DNA of 64,000 bases from NCBI RefSeq assembly GCF_010728325.1, contig NZ_AP022570.1:3038001-3102000 (forward strand), written 5' to 3'. The DNA comes from Mycolicibacterium poriferae. Lineage in GTDB: Bacteria; Actinomycetota; Actinomycetes; Mycobacteriales; Mycobacteriaceae. The notes beneath the pieces were generated by a model. It was given only the letters and a program-made list of their open reading frames with translations, had not been told where the DNA came from and did no database searches. Positions 16,220 to 25,163 of the stretch are shown piece after piece. The position numbers and the translations under genes are program-made. Within the stretch, counting starts at the first letter, position 1. Each line of letters opens with the position of its first letter.

Positions 16220-16699
16220 ATGACAGTTCTGCAGGGACCGCTCGTCGACCGTGACACCTGGTCACCGGTGGGCCGCTGTCCGATCGAGAAGACGATGGCC
16301 CTGCTGGGCACCCGGTCGGCGATGCTGATCATGAGGGAGGCGTACTACGGCACCACCCGCTTCGACGACTTCGCGCGGCGCGTCGGGATCACCAAGGCCG
16401 CGACCTCGGCACGGCTGGGCGAACTGGTCGAAGCCGGTCTGCTGGTGAAGCGTCCCTATCGCGAACCGGGCCAGCGCGCCCGCGACGAGTACGTGCTCAC
16501 CGAGGCAGGTACCGAACTGATGCCGGTGGTGTGGGCGATGTTCGAGTGGGGCCGCAAGCACCTGGGCGACACCCCGCTGCGGCTGACCCACCTCGGCTGC
16601 GGCGCCCCTGCCACCGTGGAAGTGGTGTGCGCGCAAGGACATCCGGTGCCGCCCGACGAGCTGGGGGTGGACCTGCGCAAGCCCGCCCCCAGCTCGTGA
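16220..16699 (+). CDS. HxlR family transcriptional regulator
   Basis: A 159-residue winged-helix regulator: CPIEKTMALLGTRSAMLIMREAYYGTTRFDDFARRVGITKAATSARL is the classic HxlR domain with its single conserved cysteine (residue about 20), which in this family can sense electrophiles or redox state (family knowledge). It has a longer C-terminal tail with two cysteines (LGCGAP, VVCAQGH). The ATG at 16220 is preferred because GGAG ends eight bases upstream; GTG 16211 and ATG 16214 are alternatives. Divergent from the thiolase, its probable target. Confidence 0.9.
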   Translation: MTVLQGPLVDRDTWSPVGRCPIEKTMALLGTRSAMLIMREAYYGTTRFDDFARRVGITKAATSARLGELVEAGLLVKRPYREPGQRARDEYVLTEAGTELMPVVWAMFEWGRKHLGDTPLRLTHLGCGAPATVEVVCAQGHPVPPDELGVDLRKPAPSS

Positions 16700-16705
16700 C
16701 CCGGG

Positions 16706-17527
16706 TCAGACCAGCTGGGCGCGGAACTCGCGCGCCGCACCCATGAGCTCCTGAACCCGCGACTTGTCCACCGCGTTGGCGAAGATGCCGTCCTTCTTGA
16801 AGTAGGTGCCGACCACCGCGCCGTCGGCCACCGACAGCTGGGTGGCCACGTTCTCCGCGCGCACGCCGGTGTTGACGAACACCGGTACGGTGCCGGCTGC
16901 GTCCTTCACCACCCGCAGCGCCTCGATGTCGGTCGGCGAGCCGGCGGTGGCGCCGGACACGCAGATCGCGTCGGGCAGGGTGGCGAACACCGTGGTGCGG
17001 GTGATCGAGGCCAGATCCCGCTCGGCCAGGTACTGGGCCGACTCCGGCACGATGTTGAACAGCAACTTCACCTCGGACCCGCCGACACGGGCACGGTGGC
17101 GGGCCACCTCGCCGACATTCGTGTCCCACAGTCCGAAGTCACTGGCGTACACGCCGGTGAAGATCTCGCGGACGAACTTCGCTCCGGTTGCCACCGCCAG
17201 ATCGATCGACGCCCGCCCGTCCCACAGCACATTGACCCCGAACGGCACCGAGAGATCGGGAAGCAGTTCGCCGATGATCCTGGCCATCGAGATCGCGGTG
17301 ATGGGTTCGGTCTTCGTCAGGTACGGCAGGCTGAACTCGTTGCTGATCATCACGCCGTCGACCCCGCCGCTCTGCAGCGCGTCGAGTTCGGTGCGGGCCC
17401 GTTCGACGACGGCGGCGATGCCGCCCGTGGTGTCGAAGCCGGGGTCGCCGGGCAGGGCGGACAGATGCAACATGGCGATGACGGGTTTGGCGACGTCGAA
17501 AACCTCGTCGAGCCAGGTGGTGGTCAC
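16706..17527 (-). CDS. BtpA/SgcQ family TIM-barrel protein
   Basis: A 273-residue BtpA-family protein (VIAMLHLSALPGDPGF, GVDGVMISNEFSLPY, PFGVNVLWDGRASIDLAVATGAKFVREIFTGVYASDFG, VFVNTGVRAENV). The family forms TIM barrels related to prenyl-phosphate or nucleosidase-like enzymes. Its biochemical role is unsettled: it was named for photosystem I biogenesis in cyanobacteria but occurs in sugar operons such as E. coli sgc. Here it is the last gene of a sugar-importer, kinase and dehydrogenase operon, so a catabolic step on a phosphorylated sugar is the better guess. ATG at 17527. Confidence 0.87.
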   Translation of the reverse strand: MTTTWLDEVFDVAKPVIAMLHLSALPGDPGFDTTGGIAAVVERARTELDALQSGGVDGVMISNEFSLPYLTKTEPITAISMARIIGELLPDLSVPFGVNVLWDGRASIDLAVATGAKFVREIFTGVYASDFGLWDTNVGEVARHRARVGGSEVKLLFNIVPESAQYLAERDLASITRTTVFATLPDAICVSGATAGSPTDIEALRVVKDAAGTVPVFVNTGVRAENVATQLSVADGAVVGTYFKKDGIFANAVDKSRVQELMGAAREFRAQLV

Positions 17528-17572
17528 GGGGTGCCTTTCTCTTCAGATGGATGGGGAACGTTCGGGGAGGCG

Positions 17573-18343
17573 TCAGTCCATGTAGGCGCCGCCGTTGACA
17601 GCCAGCGCCTCACCGGTGATGAAGCGCGCATCGGGGGAGAGCAGGAACGCGACAGCCTGGGCCACATCGTCCGGCTGCTCGAGCCGGCCCAGCGGGGTGT
17701 CGGCGAGCATCATGTCCCGCACGGCGTCCGGCGTGGTGCCACGCAGCTGCGCCTCCCACTGCAACTCCCTTGACTGCATGGGTGTTTCGACGAAACCCGG
17801 GCAGACGCAGTTGACGGTGATGCGGTGCGGACCCAGCTCGTAGGCCATCGCCTGGGTCAGGCCGACGACACCGAATTTCGAGGCGACGTAATCGGCCAGG
17901 TACGGCACGCGACCTTGCTTGCCTGCCATCGACGCCGTGTTGACGATCGCTCCGGATACCCCGGTGCGCACCATTTCCCGCGCTGCGGCCTGACCGCAGA
18001 CGAACACGCCCTTGAGATTGACGTCGACGGTCTGGTCGAAGCGCTCGACGGGCGCGTCGAGGAAGCGGTGCATGAACGAGATTCCCGCGTTGCTGACCCA
18101 GGCCGACAAGCCCAGCCGGGCGGATACGTCGGCGGCTACCTCGGCCGCCGCCTCCGCCGACGTGACGTCCAGCGCGGCGGCTTCGTGACGGGCGGCGGTG
18201 TTCGGCAGCCCGGCGGCGACCCGACGCGCCGCCTCGAGGTCGAGGTCGGTGACGACGACACGCCAATCCCGTTGTGCCAGTGTGGCGGCGATCGCCGCGC
18301 CGATGCCCGACCCCGCTCCGGTCACCACGACTGTTCTGGTCAT
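17573..18343 (-). CDS. SDR family dehydrogenase of the sugar/polyol operon
   Basis: A 256-residue classical SDR: TGAGSGIG at residues 8-15, SNAG near 84-87, catalytic Ser in NTASMAG, and YVASK near residue 153. It ends NGGAYMD, like 3-oxoacyl reductase-type SDRs. An Asp after beta2 (VTDLDLEAA) predicts NAD over NADP. It lies 14 bases downstream of the ABC ATPase gene and upstream of the BtpA-family gene. In this operon it most likely oxidises the imported polyol or sugar (inference). Confidence 0.92.
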   Translation of the reverse strand: MTRTVVVTGAGSGIGAAIAATLAQRDWRVVVTDLDLEAARRVAAGLPNTAARHEAAALDVTSAEAAAEVAADVSARLGLSAWVSNAGISFMHRFLDAPVERFDQTVDVNLKGVFVCGQAAAREMVRTGVSGAIVNTASMAGKQGRVPYLADYVASKFGVVGLTQAMAYELGPHRITVNCVCPGFVETPMQSRELQWEAQLRGTTPDAVRDMMLADTPLGRLEQPDDVAQAVAFLLSPDARFITGEALAVNGGAYMD

Positions 18344-18357
18344 CTGTGCAGGTGTTC

Positions 18358-19431
<1,074 letters not shown>

Positions 19432-19455
19432 GAGGATCAGTCACCAATGCCTTTT

Positions 19456-20271
19456 CTAGAACTTGACCGCGCCGCCGCTGATGCCCTGCACCAGCTTGCG
19501 TTGGATGAAGAAGCTCGCCACGACCACGGGCACGACCGCGATGAGGATCGCCGCGCTCATGGAGCCGATCTGCACCCCGCGGAACGTGTTGAAACCTGCG
19601 ATGGCCACCGGCAGGATCGCCGCCTTGCCCGGCGCCAGGATGAGCCCGTAGAACAGGTCGTTCCACGACAGCGTGAAACCGAAGATCGCCGCGGCGCCGA
19701 TGCCGGGGAGAACCTGGGGCAGGACCACGAGGCGGAACGCGGCGAACCGGCCGAACCCGTCGACCTGTGCCTGCTCCTCCAGCGAGCGGGGCACCGCCTC
19801 GAAGAAGCCGATCAAAAACCAGGTCACCACGGGCAGAACGAAACTCAGATGAGAGAAGATCACCGGCAGCAACGTGTCGGTCAGCCGCAACGCGTAGGCC
19901 ATCGTCAGGAACGGGAACACCAGCACCGCCGGCGGCAGCACCTGTGCCGCCAGCATGCCGAAGCGCGTCAGCGTGCCGCCGGCGCGGTACCGGGCGATGG
20001 CGTAGGCGCCCATGCTGCCCACCACGACGCTGATCCCGACCGTCACCAGGGCGACCAGCGCGCTGCGCCCGGCCGCGCCGAGGATGCCCGAGGCCAACAC
20101 TTCGTGCCAGCTGGCGAACGAGGGGGTGAAGGCGAGAAGAAACGGTTCGTTCAGTTGGGCAGGGGTTTTCACGCTCGCGAGGGCGACCCATACCAGAGGG
20201 AACGCGACCGTGATGCCTGCGGCCCACAACAGTGCCACCCGCAGCACGGTGACCATGGCTGACCGGTTCAT
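19456..20271 (-). CDS. Sugar ABC transporter permease, MalG type
   Basis: A 271-residue membrane protein with six predicted helices. The EAA loop EEQAQVDGFGRFAAFRLVVLPQVLPG (about residues 165-190) docks the ATPase. Its start overlaps the MalF-type permease stop by 4 bp (ATGA), fitting stoichiometric translation. It ends RKLVQGISGGAVKF, typical of the MalG/CUT1 subfamily, which imports di-, oligosaccharides or polyols. Confidence 0.94.
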   Translation of the reverse strand: MNRSAMVTVLRVALLWAAGITVAFPLVWVALASVKTPAQLNEPFLLAFTPSFASWHEVLASGILGAAGRSALVALVTVGISVVVGSMGAYAIARYRAGGTLTRFGMLAAQVLPPAVLVFPFLTMAYALRLTDTLLPVIFSHLSFVLPVVTWFLIGFFEAVPRSLEEQAQVDGFGRFAAFRLVVLPQVLPGIGAAAIFGFTLSWNDLFYGLILAPGKAAILPVAIAGFNTFRGVQIGSMSAAILIAVVPVVVASFFIQRKLVQGISGGAVKF

Positions 20272-21146
20272 CGCGCGCGTCCCTCAGCGGTCCGGGTCCG
20301 GTCCAGCCGGCGGAACGCGACGACGATGATGCCCAGCACCACCACCAGCACCACGAACGCCATCGAGGCTGCCGAACCCATTCGGAAGAACTGGATTCCG
20401 GTCTGGTAGATGAAGTACTGCAAGGTCTCGGTCTCGGTGCCCGGACCGCCCCTCGTGGTCGCGAAGACGTATTCGAAGACCTTCATCGCGTCCAGACTGC
20501 GCAGCAGGATGGCGACCACCAAGACGGGGGCCAACAGGGGAAGCGTCACGCGCCGTAGCACATACAACCCGCCGGCACCGTCCACGCGGGCGGCGTCGAG
20601 CGGCTCCTTGGGGATCGACTCCAGCCCGGCGAGCAGCAGCAGCACCATGAACGGCGTCCACTGCCACACGTCGATGAGGGCGAGGGTGAACAGCGCCTTG
20701 CCCGGGCCGAAGAAGTCGTACTCGATGCCGACGCTCGACAGCATCGCCGGAATCGCACCGAGCTGGTCGTTGAGCAGGAACCGGAATGTCAGTCCGACGG
20801 CGATCGGTGTGATGAACATCGGCGCCAGCAGCATCGACCGGGTCAGATCGCGTGCCCAGCGTTGCTTCTGCAGTGCGAGCGCGAGGGCGAGCCCGATGAC
20901 GAGTTCCAGGCCCACCGCCACGACGACGTAGATCGCGGTCGTGGCGAACGCATTCCAGAAGCCGGCGTCGCCGAACGTCGCCACGAAGTTGTCCGTGCCG
21001 ACGATGGTCGGCGCGCCGCGGTCGGTCAGCTTGTAGTCGGTGATGCTGAGGTATGCGGCGTAACCGAGAGGGAAACCGACCACCCCGACGAAGAGGGCGA
21101 TGAGGGGCGCGACCATGCCGTGCTGAAATTTCAGGGGGGAGTTCAC
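20268..21146 (-). CDS. Sugar ABC transporter permease, MalF type
   Basis: A 292-residue permease with six predicted helices and a periplasmic loop after helix 1 (LSITDYKLTDRGAPTIVGTDNFVATFGD). The EAA loop is EPLDAARVDGAGGLYVLRRVTLPLLAP. It pairs with the MalG-type permease, with which it overlaps by 4 bp, to form the CUT1-type channel. ATG at 21146, 56 bases after the binding-protein stop. Confidence 0.94.
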   Translation of the reverse strand: MNSPLKFQHGMVAPLIALFVGVVGFPLGYAAYLSITDYKLTDRGAPTIVGTDNFVATFGDAGFWNAFATTAIYVVVAVGLELVIGLALALALQKQRWARDLTRSMLLAPMFITPIAVGLTFRFLLNDQLGAIPAMLSSVGIEYDFFGPGKALFTLALIDVWQWTPFMVLLLLAGLESIPKEPLDAARVDGAGGLYVLRRVTLPLLAPVLVVAILLRSLDAMKVFEYVFATTRGGPGTETETLQYFIYQTGIQFFRMGSAASMAFVVLVVVLGIIVVAFRRLDRTRTAEGRAR

Positions 21147-21202
21147 GGTGGTCTTCGCTCCTTTCGTGGGGTGGTCGGTTTCCGGCTTCTTGGTGATCGA
21201 GG

Positions 21203-22552
21203 TCAGCCCTGGATGCGCTCGGCCTCGGCCTGCGCAGCGGCCAGAGCGTCCTCGACGCTCTTGGTGCCCGCCACGGCTTCGTTGAGTTCCGTGCCGACGG
21301 CCTGGATCATCTCCTCACCGCTGGGTCCTTGGCTCAACGGCGCGGAATTGGCCAGCAGCTGCTCGACGGTGCGGTAGTAATCGGCGCCGTAGCGCCCCTC
21401 GAGCACCGCCGGGTTCTGCAGGGTGCTCTGCCGGATGGCCGCCCCACCCTTCTCGGTCCGCACGACGTCGTTGGGCTTGGCGGTGAGCCAGGACACGAAT
21501 GCCCACGCGGCATCCGGCGCCGCCGAGTTCGTGGGAATGGCCCAACTCCACGAGCCGAGGACCTGCTTGCCGCCCGGGATGGGGGCGAGCTTGATGTTGC
21601 CTGCTGCCGGGCCGGAGCCGGGTTCGTTGAGCGCGGGCAGCTGCCAGTTGTAGTTGATCATCGACGCCGACTGGTTGGCCGAGACCGAGCGTTGCGCCTC
21701 GTCCATGCTCCAGTTCAGGCTGTTGGCCGGGGCGGCGGTGGTGTAGGTGTCGATGTAGGCCTCGAGTGCCCGCTTGGCCTCGGGGGTGTCGAGGGTGACA
21801 TTGCCCTCGGAGTCGTAGATGGATCCGCCTGCGGCGAACAACCAGTTGCCCCACTCCTCGAAGATCTTGTAGCCGCGCTGTGGCTGCATCGCGATACCGG
21901 CACGCTCGGGCGTGGTCAGCGCCTTGCTGGTGGCGACGAGCTCGTCGAGGTTGGTCGGCACCTGCTGGTTGGCCGCGGTGAGGTCGGCGGTGTTGTACAG
22001 GTAGCCCAGCGCGTAGTTGTAGAACGGCACTGCGTAACGCACGCCGTCGACGGTGGTGATGTCGGTCAGCGGGGTGAAGAAGTCGGCGGCGTCGTAGTCG
22101 GGGGTGCTGTCGATGCGGGAGTCCAGCGACTGCAGGAAGCCGGCGTTGGCGAAGTCGACCATCCACGGGTTGTCCACCACGATGAGGTCGTAGTTGGCAT
22201 CGGAGGACTGGAACGAGGACACGAGCTTGTCGCGCATCTGGTCGTAGGTCAGCGATTCGATGTCGATCGTGACATCGGGGTACTCGGCGTTGAAGTCGGC
22301 GACCATCGATTGCACGATGTCGGTGTCGGGCACGTTCTCCATCAGGATCCGGACGGTGCCGGAGATGTCGGTGGGAACGTCGCCGGAGGCGGTCGCGGCG
22401 TCACCGGACTCCTGCTCGGGACCGCCGCTGCCGGCGCACCCGGCCAGCGCCAGCGCGAGGACGGCCAGCAGGGCGATTGCGGCGGAGACGAGAGGATATC
22501 GGACGCCGGTCCTGTCGCTCCGCCCCGAAGTGGGCCATTGCGTGATTCTCAT
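21203..22552 (-). CDS. Extracellular solute-binding lipoprotein of the sugar importer
   Basis: A 449-residue family 1 solute-binding protein. The signal peptide ends in the lipobox LALAGC with the lipidated Cys at residue 39; an in-frame GTG at residue 17 would give a more usual signal length. The mature part has the fold markers IVVDNPWMVDFANAGFLQSLD and NPAVLEGRYGADYYRTVEQLL. It captures the carbohydrate outside the membrane and delivers it to the permease pair. Ligand specificity cannot be read from the sequence. Confidence 0.94.
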   Translation of the reverse strand: MRITQWPTSGRSDRTGVRYPLVSAAIALLAVLALALAGCAGSGGPEQESGDAATASGDVPTDISGTVRILMENVPDTDIVQSMVADFNAEYPDVTIDIESLTYDQMRDKLVSSFQSSDANYDLIVVDNPWMVDFANAGFLQSLDSRIDSTPDYDAADFFTPLTDITTVDGVRYAVPFYNYALGYLYNTADLTAANQQVPTNLDELVATSKALTTPERAGIAMQPQRGYKIFEEWGNWLFAAGGSIYDSEGNVTLDTPEAKRALEAYIDTYTTAAPANSLNWSMDEAQRSVSANQSASMINYNWQLPALNEPGSGPAAGNIKLAPIPGGKQVLGSWSWAIPTNSAAPDAAWAFVSWLTAKPNDVVRTEKGGAAIRQSTLQNPAVLEGRYGADYYRTVEQLLANSAPLSQGPSGEEMIQAVGTELNEAVAGTKSVEDALAAAQAEAERIQG

Positions 22553-22605
22553 TGCGGTGTCATCCCTTCCGTTTCATTTCGGGGTTCTTGTCGGTTGTGA
22601 CGTGC

Positions 22606-24087
22606 TCATCGGTTCTGACGTGCCAGGGCGTGCGACACCGGAGTCACCGCGGAGCCGAGTTCCCGCCAGGTGGCGTACGCCTCGTCGTAGACGCGGCGCC
22701 GGTCGGGGTCTGGACGGAACGGCATCTCGAGGCTGACGAAGCGTGCGGCGTCGGACCAGTCGTCGAGACTGCCCACCCCGATGGCGGCGATCACCGCCGC
22801 GCCCAGCGACGCCCCGGGATGGCCGCGCACCGGCAGCATTTCGTGACCGAGCACGTCGGCGTGGATCTGCTTCCACAACGTCGAGGTCGATCCGCCGTTG
22901 GTGATCATCACCCGGGTGAGCGGGATGCCGATCTCGCCGAAGACGTCGACATGGTGGCGGAACCCGAACGCGATCGCTTCCAGCACAGCCCGATACAGAT
23001 CGGCACGGGTGTGTCCGAGGTGCATGCCGGCGAAGACACCCCGCAGGTTCGGATCGTGGATGGGGCTCTTCTCGCCCAAGAAGTACGGCAGGCACAGCAC
23101 CTCGGCGGGACGGCGGGTCGCCGCCTCCTCGTCGAGCGCGGGCAGGGCGCTTCCGCCGATGAGGGTCTGGAACCACCTGATCAGGCTTCCGCTGGTGGCC
23201 ATGCAGCCGTTGGGCAGCCAGTGGCCCGGCACCGGATGCGCGTCCAGGTAGAGCCGCTCGTCGACCACGCTGTGGTCGGTGGCGACCAGGATGTCGCCGG
23301 CCCCACCGAGTTTGACCAGGGCGTCGCCCGGATCGTTGACTCCGGCGGCGAACGCCGACAGGACGTGGTCGGCGCCGCCGACCACCAGAGCGGTGCCCGC
23401 GCGAAGGCCGCTGGCTTCGGCTGCCCGGGGGCTCAACTCACCGATCTGCGTGCCCGGCCTCACCACTGGGGCCAACGTCACGGCGTCGAGTCCCGCCGCG
23501 GCCAGGACCGCGTCGGCGGTTTCCCCGTCGATGGTGAACAGCCCCGACTCCAGCGCCCAGTTCTGTTCGACGTGCAAAGGCGCGCCCAGCGCCGTGAGCA
23601 TCCAGTCGTAGGAACCGACCCAGCGGGCGGTACGGGCGTAGACCTGTGGTTCGTGTTCGCGCAGCCATACCGTCGTCGGGGCCACCGACTGCTGGGTCAG
23701 CGCCGAGCCGGTGAGGTTGACCAGGTCCACCTCGGCAAGCGTGCGAGCGAGGTCGGCGACCTCACGGTGTGCTCGGGCGTCGTTCTGCAGGATGGCTCGC
23801 CGCAGCGGCTTCGCGTTCGCGTCGACCGGTACGACGGCGGGCACCATTCCCGAGGTGGCCAGCGCACCCACCTGCTCGGCGGCCACTCCGGAGACCGAGA
23901 GCACTTCGCGGATGGATTCGATCGCGTTCGTGTACCACTGACCGGTGTCGGCCTCGGCGATCCCCGGACCGGTCGAGTGCAGATCGGTGGCTCTGGTCGC
24001 GGTCGCGACGATGCCGCCGAGGGTGTCCAGCAGCACGGTCTTGGTGCCGGTGGTCCCGATGTCGATGCCGACGGTGTAGCGCGTCAT
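22606..24087 (-). CDS. FGGY family carbohydrate kinase (xylulokinase-like)
   Basis: A 493-residue ATP-dependent sugar kinase: GIDIGTTGTKTVLLD at residues 7-21 is the ATPase-fold phosphate 1 loop, GGADHVLSAFAAGV and ITNGGSTSTLWKQIHADVLG are the later nucleotide-binding motifs. The closest named group is xylulose/ribulose/erythritol-type kinases. It overlaps the DeoR gene stop by 4 bp and precedes the transporter genes, so it probably phosphorylates the imported or SDR-oxidised ketose. Exact sugar unknown. Confidence 0.92.
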   Translation of the reverse strand: MTRYTVGIDIGTTGTKTVLLDTLGGIVATATRATDLHSTGPGIAEADTGQWYTNAIESIREVLSVSGVAAEQVGALATSGMVPAVVPVDANAKPLRRAILQNDARAHREVADLARTLAEVDLVNLTGSALTQQSVAPTTVWLREHEPQVYARTARWVGSYDWMLTALGAPLHVEQNWALESGLFTIDGETADAVLAAAGLDAVTLAPVVRPGTQIGELSPRAAEASGLRAGTALVVGGADHVLSAFAAGVNDPGDALVKLGGAGDILVATDHSVVDERLYLDAHPVPGHWLPNGCMATSGSLIRWFQTLIGGSALPALDEEAATRRPAEVLCLPYFLGEKSPIHDPNLRGVFAGMHLGHTRADLYRAVLEAIAFGFRHHVDVFGEIGIPLTRVMITNGGSTSTLWKQIHADVLGHEMLPVRGHPGASLGAAVIAAIGVGSLDDWSDAARFVSLEMPFRPDPDRRRVYDEAYATWRELGSAVTPVSHALARQNR

Positions 24088-24911
24088 CGTGCGTCCGCCT
24101 CCGAACCCGCGCGCGGTGTTGTCCGATGTCGCTGTGCGGCAACACAGATCACTTCGACCCCGGCCCCGCGGGCGGCCACCAGCGCGGGGTGGTCGGCGGG
24201 GCCGTCACTGACGATGGTGTCGACCTGCGCCAGTGTGGCGATGCTGACGAAGGTGACCCGGCCGAGCTTGCTCTTGTCTGCGGCCACGATGACTCGGTCG
24301 GCACGGCGGCTGGCGGCCCGCTTGACCCGGCTCTCGGCCTGGTGGTAGTCGGAGATACCGCGGTCACCGTCGATGCCGGCCACGCCCATGACGAAGGTGT
24401 CGCAGTTGTAGTTGGCCAGCGTGTCTTCGGCCCCGGCGCCGATGAGGCTCAGTTCGCCCGCGCGCAGTTCGCCGCCGGTGAGCACCACCGTCGTGTCGGG
24501 CTCATCCACCAGAGCCAGCGCCGCGAGCACGCTGGGCGTCACGACCGTCAGCCCCAGTCCGCGGCCCTTCAGCGAGTTGGCCACTGCCAGTGCGGTGCTG
24601 CCGGAGTCGAGAATCAGCGTCTCCTTGCGCCCGATCAGTTCTGCGACGACGTCAGCGATGTGGTTCTTCTCCTGGGCGGCATCGGCCATGCGGGTGGCGA
24701 ACGACGGTTCGGTGTCCTTGCCCTGCACGGCGATGGCGCCGCCGACCACGCGGCGGACGACGCCGAGCGATTCGAGTGCCTCGACGTCGCGCCGGATCGT
24801 CATCTCGGAGACGTCGAACTCGGCGGCCAGCTCGGCGTAGTTGATCTCCCGCGCCGTGCGGACCTGCTGCTCGATGCGCTCCCGGCGGGTTTTCACATCC
24901 ACGGGAGACAT
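24084..24911 (-). CDS. DeoR/GlpR family regulator
   Basis: A 275-residue regulator. The N-terminal DeoR HTH is at about residues 5-55 (INYAELAAEFDVSEMTIRRDVEALESLGVVRRVVGGA). The C-terminal DeoRC sensor (ILDSGSTALAVANSL, GGELRAGELSLIGAGAEDTL, VIVAADKSKLGRVTFVSIA) binds sugar phosphates (family knowledge). The start MSPVDVKTRRERI at 24911 is chosen; upstream codons run into the divergent promoter region. First gene of an eight-gene operon ending at the BtpA-family gene, so it probably controls that operon in response to the kinase product. Confidence 0.92.
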   Translation of the reverse strand: MSPVDVKTRRERIEQQVRTAREINYAELAAEFDVSEMTIRRDVEALESLGVVRRVVGGAIAVQGKDTEPSFATRMADAAQEKNHIADVVAELIGRKETLILDSGSTALAVANSLKGRGLGLTVVTPSVLAALALVDEPDTTVVLTGGELRAGELSLIGAGAEDTLANYNCDTFVMGVAGIDGDRGISDYHQAESRVKRAASRRADRVIVAADKSKLGRVTFVSIATLAQVDTIVSDGPADHPALVAARGAGVEVICVAAQRHRTTPRAGSEADAR

Positions 24912-24920
24912 CCCGCGGTC

Positions 24921-24935
24921 TGTGTAAATTTCACA
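24921..24935. promoter_or_regulatory. TGTG/CACA partial palindrome upstream of deoR-type gene
   Basis: TGTGTAAATTTCACA lies ten bases before the DeoR-family start in the 252-base divergent spacer 24912-25163. TGTG and CACA flank an AT-rich core, resembling CRP-type or DeoR operators. The spacer is AT-richer than its surroundings and no other gene is seen in it. Confidence 0.4.
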
Positions 24936-25163
24936 AGAGCTCCCAGTTGTGGGCGGGTTGAACGGGAAAAACGAGCAACTCGATGTGAATCTATAACAGC
25001 CTCGGAGTGCTGTCCATATTTGACGCCACCGCAGTTCACCTGCGGTGCATGTCACGGTCACAGCCGGGTGGGATTCGGTTCCGTCCGTCCGAGCGGTCGT
25101 CGACGCAGACGCGCCGCCGACGCGATCTGCGGTTGGGGGACCGGTGTGGTGGGATTGCCGGTT

